Source of the DNA: Boesenbergia rotunda
Lineage: Eukaryota > Streptophyta > Magnoliopsida > Zingiberales > Zingiberaceae
Length of the DNA stretch: 64,000 bases
Direction of reading: 5' to 3'
NCBI GenBank assembly: GCA_024364735.1
Contig: JAGFNQ010000711.1
Span: 1 to 64,000, forward strand
This document shows positions 23,523-33,906 of the stretch, piece after piece (position 1 is the first letter of the stretch; each line of letters starts with the position of its first letter). A program made the position numbers and the translations under genes. The notes below the pieces were generated by a model. That model saw only the letters and a list, made by a program, of their open reading frames with translations. It was not told the DNA's origin and did no database searches.

Positions 23523-24640
23523 GTCGTGATTGAGGGGGAGCATCTATCAACTTGGTTCGTTGATAGTGGGTGCTCCAAACATATGACCGGTGATAGAACC
23601 TTATTCACTACCTTTCAAAGAAAAAATAGAGGTAATGTTTCCTTTGGTAACAATGGTAGTCTTAAGGTTATAGGGATAGGAGACATTCAAATATCCGAAT
23701 GTCTTAGGATTAAGAATGTTCTTCTAGTCAAGGGGATGACATTTAATCTCCTAAGTGTCAGTCAATTGTGTGATGCGGGTTACACAATTGATTTTCAATC
23801 AAGTCAATGTCTAGTTAGACAACATGACACATTTGATACGGTACTAGTAGGCACAAGGATAAATAACATTTATCAAGTTTCATTTAAAAGTGCTACTAAT
23901 ACTTTTGTTAAGTGTTTCATGTCAAGAGAAGATGAATCTACCCTTTGACACCGGAGACTAGCACATGTGAACATGAAGAACATCCGAAAATTAGCCAACA
24001 AGGGATTAGTTCATGGCTTACCAAGCATCAAGTATGAAAAGGATAGACATTGTGATACATGTCAAATGGGTAAGCAAACGAAATCTGCACATAAAAGTAA
24101 AAGCGTTGTAAGTACATCTACCGCTTTAGATTTACTTCATATGGACTTGTTTGATTGTAGCACTATTGTATCATTGAATGGTAGTAGATATTGTTTTGTG
24201 ATCATTGATGATTTTACTAGATATACTTGGACGTATTTTCTAAAATATAAGGATCAAACCTTAGATGTTTTCATTTCTTTTTTAGAAGAGTTGAAAATGA
24301 AAAATCATCAATAATTAAAATAATTAGGAGTGATCATGGAGGTGAATTTCAAAACCAACGATTTTTAGAGTTTTGTCAAGAGAGAGGATATAGACATGAG
24401 TTCTCCACTCCTAGAACACCACAACAAAATGGTGTTGTAGAGAGGAAGAACCGAGTCTTACAAGAGGCTGCACGAAGCATGCTCAATGAGTACTCATTAC
24501 CGAGTTACTTATGGGCTGAAGCTGTGAATACAGCTTGCTACGTGCAAAATCGAGTCCTCATACGTAGATTCCTAGGAAAACTCTTCATGAACTATGGTTT
24601 GGAAAACCACCTACAGTTAAACACCTTAGGGTGTTTGGTT
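23523..24640 (+). pseudogene. Element E protease and integrase remnant
   Basis: This directly continues the gag frame after one stop. The protease site is WFVDSGCSKHMTG near 23550-23590, the DSG variant common in Sireviruses. Integrase zinc-binding (HVN...CDTCQMGK), the first Asp (LHMDLFD), IIDDFTRY, RSDHGGEF and TPQQNGVVERKN follow. A TGA near 23946-23948 replaces a Trp, and there is a frameshift near 24310. The segment is therefore dead, although every domain is recognisable. Confidence 0.9.
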
Positions 24641-26037
24641 GTAAGGTATTTATTCTAAACACCAAGGATCATCTTGGAAAGTTCACAGCAAAAGCTGATG
24701 AAGGGATACTGGTCGGGTACTCCCTCGTTATCAAAGCTTACCGAGTCTACAACAAGAAGTCTAGATTAGTTGAAGAGTCTTCTGATGTTGTTTTTGAAGA
24801 AATTCCAAAAGCAAATGATCAACTAGAAGATGTCAAAGAAGTTCAATTCGAACTTAGGAAACTAAGTTTGGATGGAAGTCCAAGTGTTGTTGTTGATGGT
24901 AATGAGTCTGATGACGGTGAGCCTAAACAACCCATAGATCAGCCGGATCCCGATTGGATCATTGTCATGCAAGATGAACTAGGTCAATTCGAAAGAAGTC
25001 AAGTTTGGGACTTAGTCCCTAGGCCTAAGAAGACCACCATTATTGGAACCAAATGGGTCTTCAAAAATAAATTGAACCATAAGGGAGAAATCATAAGAAA
25101 CAAGGCGCGCTTAGTAACCAAGGGCTACAGTCAAGTTGAAGGCCTTGATTATGATAAGACCTACGCTCCCGTGGCACGATTAGAGTCCATCCGATTAATG
25201 CTTGCATTTGCAGCACATCGTGGTTTCAAGCTATATCAATGGATGTCAAATCGGCCTTTCTAAATGGTTTAATAAGAGAAGAGGTCTATGTCGAACAACC
25301 TCCGGGGTTTGAGAATTCTGAATTTTCAAACCACGTGTTCAAACTCAAGAAGGCACTTTATGGCCTTAAACAATCACCCCGAGCTTGGTATGAAAGGTTG
25401 TCGACATTTCTTATTGAAAAAGGTTTTGTGAGAGGACAAATAGACCCTACACTATTTCTACGGAGAGATGGTGACAATATATTTGTAGCCCAAGTATATG
25501 TCGATGACATAATTTGTGGCTCAAACAATAAGGGCTATTTGAATGAGTTTATCAGACACATGGAGAGTGAGTTTGAGATGAGTCTAGTGGGAGAGTTGAC
25601 TTTCTTCCTTGGACTTGAAATCAAGCAAACTTGAGATGAAATCCATGTGCACCAATCGAAATACACACAAGAGATGCTCCGAAAATCTAATATGAGTGAT
25701 TCTAAAGAGGTAACCACTCCCATGGTGACAAACACATGATTAGACAATGATGAGAGTGGTAAACCTGTTGACCTAACTCAATATCGGAGCATGATTGGTA
25801 GTCTGCTATACCTCACAGCTAGTTGACCTGATATCCTTTTTGCTGTGGGTATGTGCGCTAGGTATCAAGTCTGTGCCAAGGAATCTCATCTGATTGCTGT
25901 TAAACGAATTTTGAGATACCTTAAGGGCACAATTAGAGTTGGTCTTTGGTACCCCCGTACCGAGTCATTTGACCTAATTGGCTACACTGATTCCGACTAT
26001 GCTGGGTGCAAGTTGGATCGGAAGAACACAAGTGGGT
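24620..26037 (+). pseudogene. Element E reverse transcriptase and truncated RNase H
   Basis: The post-integrase GVFGCKVFILN-type segment leads into reverse transcriptase with KWVFKNKLNHKGE, DVKSAFLNG (25242 onward, after a frameshift near 25240), ALYGLKQSPRAWYERL and YVDDI near 25496-25510. Stops fall at about 25632, 25738 and 25825. RNase H begins (GYTDSDYAGCKLDRKNTSG) but breaks at 26037. The WxSKKQ and STAEAEY blocks that should follow are absent, and unrelated sequence leads to the palindrome block of the envelope-like gene. The missing RNase H end means a deletion here. Confidence 0.9.
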
Positions 26038-26244
26038 GAAAATTGATTGAATGTTTGTGATTGAGTTTGCCTCCACTTGGGTGGAGCAAATTGATTTGTT
26101 AGACCCATAAGAACCTTTGATCCTTCTTAAAGGATCAATTATAGTCAAGGGAACACCTTCAAGATCGATGATTTTTCATCTGATCTTATCAGAAATCGAT
26201 AGGGAGTCTGAAACTGAAATTTCAGATCGTATCAGAAAAATTCC

Positions 26245-26640
26245 TGATACCTGATCGGTCACCGGACCGATCAGGAGGTTGCCTGATCAGTCACCAGACC
26301 GATCAGGAGTAGGTCTGATCGGACCAACGGACCGATCAAGCCGAATTGCGATAAACCCACTGCAATCTCTCTGTGTTAGCCTGGATCGGTCCACAGACCG
26401 ATCTGGCTCACTGTGGTGATCGGTCCACAGACCGATCAGGAGGTTCACAGAAAACCTCCCAAACTTACTGTCCGCTCTCTAATCGATCATCAGACCGATC
26501 AGGGGCTTACCTGATCGGTCGCCCGACCGATCAGGACTAAGCCAGTCCAATCAGGCTGGAGCCTGATCGGTCTGGGCGCTCCCAGATCAAACGGTGATCC
26601 GTTCGATCACATTAAATTTCAGTTGGTGGATCGGTCCACC
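26245..26640 (+). promoter_or_regulatory. Internal palindrome field upstream of E envelope-like gene
   Basis: About ten copies of GATCGGTC and GACCGATC in inverted pairs, with loops such as ACCA or CACA, lie 320-720 bases before the envelope-like ATG. They are the same palindromes as in the LTRs of E. No clear TATA box was seen between 26640 and 26964, where the sequence looks like a 5' leader. This is the E counterpart of the GGGCGCCC block at 16236-16515 in D-prime. A regulatory role is inferred. Confidence 0.5.
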
Positions 26641-26963
26641 AACCTATTAACTCCTTCTAAACTTACATGCCCGAACCCTAGCGCCGAAACTCTCCTCTTG
26701 CGCGTGAGATCCCTCTCTTCCTGTGTATGAGTTCTTCTGCGCATGGCTGCTAGCGATCTTTCTCCCTGTGCGTGTAAGGTTTTCTTCCTGCTGTTGGTGT
26801 TCTCAGCAACTCCTCGTTGCGAGCTTGTGTTCCTGCAACTCCTTGCGCCGTTTTCTGGGTTTTCTCTGAAGGTCAAGTTCTCGTGTGAGCTTCTTCTTCC
26901 TGTGCACGCCGTTTCATTCTCTGTGCAGCTTGTCTGAAGGTTCTTCCCACACAACCTACTGTC

Positions 26964-28720
26964 ATGGCACCTAAGTAAGGAGTTTTGATTCGATTTTACT
27001 CTGCTGATCAGTTTATTAAGTATGATTGTTACACTAATCAGTGATTTATTTTGTGTCTTGCCCTTCCCTCAATCGCATTGGTGTGTGGTATCTATTGTTG
27101 TGACCTTACCCGTACCATTTCTTTTCTGCCGTGCCCTTCCCGTGATCAACCTTGCCTTACAAATGCTTGTGTTTTCATTCTTATGATCAATTCATTGTGA
27201 TTCTTGCCGTGCCTTTGATTTTCTATCTTTCCTTGTGTCATTGATTACATGATCAAACTTGTGTGACTCTTAACTTCACTGATCAATCTCATATTTGTTG
27301 TCGTGATCAACTGATTCCACCTTTTAGAAAGTCATCCAAGGGCAAGGAACCAGTTGAAGGGACTTCGAAGGGCAAAGGCCCTTCTTCTTCCGCGCCCTCC
27401 CGAAGGCCTCAGCCTTCGTCTAGTTCCCGGTTCCCTAATGCGGCTTTTGAACAAGCCTTTCAGTCCAGGACCTTCAAACTACTTCCATGTCGGTCTATTG
27501 ATCGACCTTTCTTGGTTGAGCATTGTCCTTCTATCATAGAGGTGATTGAGTTTTATAACCTCGATTTCTTTCTCTCCCTCGAACGAACTATCAATTTTGA
27601 CCTTGTTTCGGAATTCTATAATAACTTGCAACAAGGACCTCAAGGGGGCTTTGATTTCACGACTCGAGTAGCCAAGAGAAATCTTGACTTCTCCTACGAC
27701 ATTTTGGCTGAGTATCTGGGCGGTCGACGATCGCCTAATTTTTATTCCATCTACCCAGAGCTTCCTGACCCTTTATTGGCTCCATTCGAGGACGTCACCC
27801 CCGACGCCATTTATGAGCACTTCTTCGGACACCCTCGACCTGCTGGCCTTGATGAGTTGGGGCCTGACTTTCCGACCTTTGCGGCCCTCCGTCTTTCCCC
27901 TACTGATTACATTCTTTTCAAGATAATCACGAACTGCATCCTGCCAATAACCTCCAAACCCCTGACTGAGATCCGACCATATCATTGCCTGATGCTCTAT
28001 GGCATGCACCGCCACCTTGACTTTGACATTATGGAGAGCATCTTTCAGTCGATCATTTCCTATCGAGAGCCCAGTCGGCGCACTGTTTACATGCCGTTCG
28101 GTCACGTCATTACTGACTGGCTTATGTCAGTAGGTATTGATGTGACCAAGGGCAGGACAGTGCCCATGGTGCGTCAGGATTGCCGACTGGGCAGACGAGC
28201 GTTTGCCAAGTCTGGCATCATCATCAGGGATCAGGAGCAGGATCTGATATGGAAGGACGGGCGAGGTCTCGGCGAGCTTCCCAGGGGTGCACATATTCAG
28301 GCACCAGCCGCACCGGCTGTCCATCAGGAGGCGCCCGACGCCGGAGCTGATTATGACTATGAGCCAGATCCAGACCTGCGCTGGCAGATTTCAGAGCTTG
28401 ATCGGACCATCCAGCATGATCTTCATTTGAGAGAGCTCTGGCGAGAGGAGGTCCGGTCTGGGTTTCAGGCTTTCGACCGCAGACTACTGGCGATCGAGTC
28501 TGACGTCTCTGGGGTCCGCTCCAGGCAGGAGACATGGCATGAGGAGTGGCGCAGTTGGGCAGCTGGTCATCCATACCAGCCTTCATCTACTGGAGTTGCA
28601 CCCTCCAGCAGGACTGCCCCGGGGTCCTTCGTACCTGATGATGACACGATTGATGACCCGATGCAGGACGATGACCCCCCCCGACGTTTGATTATGGATG
28701 TACTCTGTCTCTGCCCGTGA
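26964..28720 (+). CDS. Envelope-like ORF of element E, two exons, intact
   Basis: Inferred structure: exon 1 is 26964-26974 (MAP plus two bases), the intron is 26975-27327 (GTAAGG donor, TTTTAG acceptor) and exon 2 is 27328-28720, giving 467 residues. The N-terminus is Lys/Ser/Pro-rich (KSSKGKEPVEG). The core of about 230 residues is related to the D-prime protein (FYNLDFF, EFYNN, CILP, RPYH, HLDFDI, MPFGHVIT). The C-terminus is acidic with a possible coiled coil near residues 370-420 and an Asp-rich end. No hydrophobic segment is visible, so 'envelope-like' refers to gene position only. The frame is undamaged although pol in the same element has several stops and frameshifts. Function unknown. 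Confidence 0.68.
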
Positions 28721-29287
28721 CTTGCATTTGACTATTTGATTGCTCTGACTTTATGGTTGTATGCCTATGCTCTGACTATCATGTTTTGGTGTGTACTTGA
28801 CTATATTTTTGATGTTGTGTTATGCATCTGACTCTATGACTGATTTCCTTGTATGCTTTGCCATATTATGCTTATTGCTAGTTCATATGTTTGTTCATAT
28901 GATAGATATCTTCATGTATGCCTTGCTATATTATGCATTGTTATGCTTATTCTTACTCCATGTTCATATGATACATATGATTGTTTTGTCATGCTTTATA
29001 TTTGTCATATGGTTTCATATGCTTTCAAAATTCAATCATACCTTTGGTGTTTTGGGATAACCCCTAGGATTGAGGGGGAGGTTTTATTTTTAAACTTAAC
29101 AACCCCTCTAGACCCTTTTCGGTGTTTGACAAAGGGGGAGAGTGTGGTTAGTTAAGTTTAGGACGATTACAAGCTTAATTATTGTAGGGGGAGGATCCTG
29201 ATTCCCCTATGAGTGTGAAATTTGCAACTATTGATTTCAAATCCCTAAACTTAAAATCGGGTTGTCAAACAACAAAAAGGGGGAGAT
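28721..29287 (+). repeat. 3' non-coding region of E with four polypurine tracts
   Basis: After the ORF come T-rich 'tatgctt' repeats (28790-29030), then four tracts with a GGGGGAG core near 29072, 29133, 29187 and 29275. The last (AAAAAGGGGGAGAT) touches the 3' LTR and is the likely plus-strand primer. Multiple tracts are a known Sirevirus feature. Confidence 0.75.
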
Positions 29288-31345
29288 TGTTGATGCAGTC
29301 TGACCCTGATTGTTGTTTTGGTGTTGACACCGATTTTAGTTTAGGTTGATGAGATGATTATGATTAAGTCCTGGTCGGGGACTGGGCTTTGGATGAATGA
29401 AAAAGTCCTAGCTTGGAGGGCTAGGTGTGAAAGTCCTAGCTTGGAGGGCTAGGTGTGAAAAGTCCTAGCTTGGAGGGCTAGGTGTGAAAAGTCCTAGCTT
29501 GGAGGCTAGGTGTGAAAAGTCCTAGCTTGGAGGGCTAGGTGAAAAGTCCTAGCTTGGAGGGCTAGGTGTGAAAAGTCCTAACTTGGAGGGTTAGGTGTGG
29601 AAAAGTCCTAGCTTGGAGGGCTAGGTGTGAAAATTCCTAACTCGGAGGGTTAGGTGATTGGAAATCCCGGTGAGTGAAGTCGGGTCCTGGTGAGTGAAGC
29701 CAGGTTGACTGAAGTCCCGGTGAGTGAAGCTGGGCATGGAGTCTTGGTCCGGGGGACTGAGCACGAGTCAGAGAAGGCTGGGAGCCCGTTCTCTTGACTT
29801 AGAGTGGATTTGACCTTGCCTGGATCGGTCTGGTGACCGATCAGGGAAGTTGGCACGGAGTTCCCTCGTGGATCGGTCTGGTGACCGATCCAGCTATGTC
29901 TGATCGGTCTGGTGACCGATCAGGGAGAGAACAGAAGGTTGGTTCTGTTCTGCTCCTGATTGTCTGGTGACGATCTGGATACGTAGATCGTTCTGGTGAC
30001 GATCAGTGTCGGACTCCTAAAACTGATCAGTGGAGCTGATCTGGACTCCTGATCGTCTGCTGACCAATCAGGGAGAGAACAGAAAGGTTTGGGTTGGCTT
30101 CTGTTCGGCTCCTGATCAGTCTGGTGACCGATCTGGGATACTGTTCAGATCGTTCTGGTGAACGATCAAGTGTCGCGGTCTCCTCCTTATAACCGATCAG
30201 GCTGGAGCCTGATCAGTCGGAGAGCTTCCTGATTGGTCTGCTGACCGATCAGGGCACAGCCTGATCGGTCTGGTGACCGATCAGGCCCTTGTGGCTGCGA
30301 AAGCTGGGAATCCCAGCAAAGCTGTGGATCGGTCCGGTGACCGATCCACGATCCCTGGATCGGTCCGGTGACCGATCACTTTAATTCAAACGTGCTGTCA
30401 GACGCTCTGATCACGTCTGATCACATCTGCTTTCTCTGCTCTTAACTTCTGATTATTTGATTCTCTATTGATTTGCTGCCCTAATGAGCTGCTAAGTGTG
30501 CAGGTGACTCAGGGATCATCCAAGGGGAGTCAAACGAAAGCTTTCGTTACAGCAGGTTTGGCTGTTTGCTTCCGCAGGTTGTAACGTCCTCTGGCGTGAG
30601 TTGCAACGGCTGAGGAGATGATGACCTGGGGCTCGACTGGAGGGGATTCAGTGAGTCCAGAGGAGGTCAGGGGTAGCTGGCTGTTGCAGGTGAGCAGCTG
30701 GGAGCTGCTGCAGGGGAGCATGTGACCTGACGATGGAAGCAGGATAAGCCTTGGAGTGGAGAAGGAGCTGAAGAGTTCTCCACATCGATAGCTTTGCTCA
30801 ATCATCTGTGTGCATTACAGTGAATCACTTGAAGCGATCTCCTGCGAAGCTGTAACCTTGAGTCTGTGGAGGGAGTCGCGAGTGGATCAGCAAGCAAACG
30901 AAGAGCTGGGAGCTCTTGCGTTGGTGACGTTGTGTTGTGCTCGGTGACCTGCTCTCTCATTTCTCATCCTTGTGCTTTGCTAGCGATCTGTAAGATCTTT
31001 CTTGTTGTCTCTGTGCTTAATTTCTGATACATTTGAGACCATTTGTGTGGAGAGGTTTCTCCACCGAGAAGGAGGATTTGATATCTGGATTTCCGGGGCT
31101 TGATCTGCCGACGATCAAGGGATCGCCCACCTCACGGGCACGCCAAGGAGTAGGGGCAAGTTATCCCTGAACTTTGTATATCCTTGCGTTAGAGTTTATG
31201 CTTGTTACTTAGTTTCTGCACTTAGTTTCTGCATTTGTTTTGCTTCCGCTGTCTAACCTCTGAAGTGCAGAGAAAATATAAAAACTGCTAAGTTTCAAGT
31301 GTCTGGCTACATTCACCCCCCTCTCTAGCCATCCAAGCACCAACA
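29288..31345 (+). repeat. Element E, 3' LTR
   Basis: The LTR runs from TGTTGATGCAG to AAGCACCAACA, 2058 bp, followed by target copy GTTTA (31346-31350). It has the 29-bp array (29399-29650) and the palindrome field (29818-30380). Around 29940-30060 many single bases are missing compared with the 5' LTR, so this stretch is locally degraded. Confidence 0.92.
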
Positions 31346-31350
31346 GTTTA

Positions 31351-32127
31351 ATTTGTTGAATAGCTCCGTTGAAGCCTTGCTTCAGATGCTTTAAAACTTG
31401 ACCATCCATTATGTCGTCGAATTCCTCAGACTGGAGAAATTTAGCCTTGAAGGCTACTTCATTTTCAGACTTACGGGCTTTCTCTTTGACTTTGTAGCTT
31501 TCTAGCTCCTTGAGGGCCCGATCCCATTCAACCTTCATCATCTTCGTATCGGCCAGTGTTTGTTCTCTGACGGCAAGAGCTTAATCATGTTGTTCCCGGG
31601 CCGCTGACAGTCAAGACTCAGCTTCGACGATGGTCTTTAGTTGGTCAGATATATAGTCGACGGCAGCTTGCAGATCCGCCTCATTCTTATCTAACTTGTC
31701 TATCTGTTCCTTGACCTAGCCGCTCAACTCCTCCTTTAATGATTCTAGTAGGCTAATTTCCTCTAGAAGTTGGGCCTTCTGGGTCTGAAATTGCTCCTTA
31801 TCCAGGGACAATTGAATGCACTCGACCAAGACAGATTTGACTCTCTTTGCCATGAGACATTCCTTGTGTCGAATGCTATTCAAATTTGATTCAAAAGCCC
31901 AGAAGTTGCCCGCAGCGTGTTTGAGCTTAGCTAGGAGGTCTTTTGTGATCATGGCCTACCTCTCTGAGAGAGACGACATACTCCTCAGTGCGCTCCTTAA
32001 TCGCCTCCCAACTTTCGGGGGAAGGAATGTTAGAAATGGCCTAAGAGGGGGGGTCCACTTGGCAAATATCCTTGACAGGTACGACAGAGGGCCAGAAAAA
32101 ATTTTCATCCGTGCTTGAGGAGAACTC
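31351..32127 (-). pseudogene. Gag-like gene F, middle-to-C-terminal fragment
   Basis: The minus strand encodes Lys/Glu/Leu-rich coiled-coil segments (KHAAGNFWAFESNL, then SLDKEQFQTQKAQLLEEISL), a stretch FDDIMDGQVLKHLKQGFNGA, and then continues at 11047 across element E. Stops occur near 31714 and 31582. To the right it continues at 46238 across element B. The 'F-D-x-x-x-G-x-x-x-x-x-x-x-x-G-F-N' pattern and coiled coil are typical of the C-terminus of the plant 'putative gypsy-type transposon' proteins. That family assignment is from memory. Confidence 0.6.
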
Positions 32128-32460
32128 TGTTAGTAGGAGCCCTAGAGCCAATTATGTGATGATTGACTAAGGACTTTTTGTATCATATTCTATCATTAAT
32201 AAAGACATGTTTGATTATTATACTTTATATTAGTGCCAAATAACTAAGTATAATAATGTCTTGGATAGTATGTTCTTATCTACATTATATCGATTGGGTG
32301 AATCGATAGTGAGATGATGTAAAGAATACTATACTAAACTATTCCTAGTCAAGCATTAATATTCAAGGACAATATTAATGCATGAAGACTAGCATGTAGG
32401 TCAATTGATGACTTGAGCTCACAAGTCATGGATATATGATATCAAGTTGATATATGGGTA
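32128..32460 (+). repeat. Copia element B, 5' LTR, first part
   Basis: It begins TGTTAGTAGGAGCCC and matches the 3' LTR at 44565. It is preceded by AACTC, to be compared with ATCTC after the 3' LTR (one mismatch). It is cut at 32460 by solo LTR C1 and resumes at 33575. Confidence 0.88.
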
Positions 32461-33569
32461 GTTGGGGTAATCTATGGTCCGGAGTGACCATGTGTTTTGA
32501 TGTTTGGGCAAAGGGTTTAAGTTAGGTTCACCCTTGTGTTTGATATGTGTATTTGAGTGTGCAGGTTTTGAAGGATATACATGGACTTAGCTGGACGGCT
32601 TCGGGACCGGTGAAGGATGGCATGGGGAGACGAGCCATGGGCTTGCATGCATCCAAGGCACCGTGGACAAAGCAGGAACGATGAACCGAGGGAAGCGTAT
32701 TTCGAGGCATACGCGAAGGATGACATGGGGAGATGAGCCGTGGGCTTGCATGCATCTGAGGGACGATAGCCGAAGTCAAAGAAGACTTGAAGGCAACAGG
32801 TCGAGACTGCTGGAAGTAGGAACGATGAGCCGAGGGAAGCGCACTTCGAGATATACGCGAAGGATGGCATGGGGAGACGAGCCATAGGTTTGCATGCATC
32901 TGAGGGACGAGAGCCAAAATCGAAGAAGGCTTGAAGGTAACAGGTCGAGGCTACAAGATGAAGGGTCAACTGAGTCGTGAGGGTCCGAGTGCTGAGAGAA
33001 TTGTACTCGAGAAAGGAAACCCTAGGTTTAGGGGTGGACCAGTCAACTGATGCTTGGATCAGTCGACTGATAAAGTGTACAAAAAGATCAGTCGACTTAT
33101 CTTAGGTGCAGTCGACTGATATTCAAACGTTGGACTATAACGTTCGAATACTAGGTGGACCAGTCGACTGGTAACGGTCATTTCAGCCAAGAGCTCTACT
33201 TAAGAGAGCTCGATTTTGGTTGAGAGTTCTTAATGAAATAAGCTCGGTTAGAGCTTATTAGTAGTCTCCTAGTGCTCAGGTGTTGTCGAGGGTTTGTGAT
33301 GAGGTTTCTCCACCCACAAGTAACGACAAGAGCTAGCCGGAGGTCTTCTGGGGACTCATCCATCGACGGATCGAGATCGTCCACCTTACGGGCAACCGTG
33401 GAGTAGGAGCTTTATCTCCGAACCATGTAAATCTGTTTGTCTCTTCTAGTTGATAGTTTTAGTTATTTGTTATTCCGCTTGTGCACTAACAACATGTAGG
33501 AAGAAAACCGCGATCGAAATGGGTGATCAGTTATTCACCCCCCTCTAGCCATACGTCAAGGTCCCAACA
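32461..33569 (+). repeat. Solo LTR of Sirevirus-like family C (C1)
   Basis: GGGTA at 32456-32460 repeats at 33570-33574 and bounds a single LTR of 1109 bp ending GGTCCCAACA. The start reads GTTGGGG rather than TG..., so the first bases have mutated. It has three units of a 105-145 bp array ('gatggcatggggagacgagc', about 32613-32960) and then CAGTCGACTG palindromes (33040-33180). TTCACCCCCCTCTAG near the end is like the LTR ends of E and D. No internal domain remains. Confidence 0.85.
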
Positions 33570-33574
33570 GGGTA

Positions 33575-33906
33575 TACATTAGAGAATGTGTGCTGAATTG
33601 ACCCGCCATGACAAAGTTTTATAGTTTATCATATGAGTGTCATAAACTTTCTCATGTGACTATTAGTATGAATAGTCCTTAAACCTGAAGTCACTACGGT
33701 TCCGTACATAAGGAGTTATGTACTTTGGTATCGTCAAACATCACCCGTAACAGGGTGGACTATAAAGACGATCACTGGGTATGTAATGAATTATATGGAG
33801 GGATGTGAGTGATGTAGATGAGATCTATCCCTCCCATATAACGGGAGTGATATATGTGGGCCCCTTGATCGAGTAGGACTACTAAAACGCATAATCATGC
33901 TCAAAT
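33575..33906 (+). repeat. Copia element B, 5' LTR, second part (truncated)
   Basis: This matches about 44905-45236 of the 3' LTR and stops at CTCAAAT, where C2 begins. Over 900 bases of the LTR, the leader, gag, protease and half of integrase are missing on the other side of C2. Confidence 0.85.

Noticed and set aside
26619..26954. Minus-strand ORF and plus-strand 64-codon ORF before the E envelope-like gene
   Set aside because: They sit in the leader and palindrome area; the plus-strand ORF could be a short upstream ORF but nothing supports it.
28791..29155. Hydrophobic ORFs just after the envelope-like gene of E, which look like membrane segments
   Set aside because: They come from T-rich 'tatgctt' repeats in the 3' non-coding region, overlap in two frames and lack a credible start context.
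32517..32969. 150-codon minus-strand ORF with repeated segments
   Set aside because: It is the antisense of the family C LTR tandem array.
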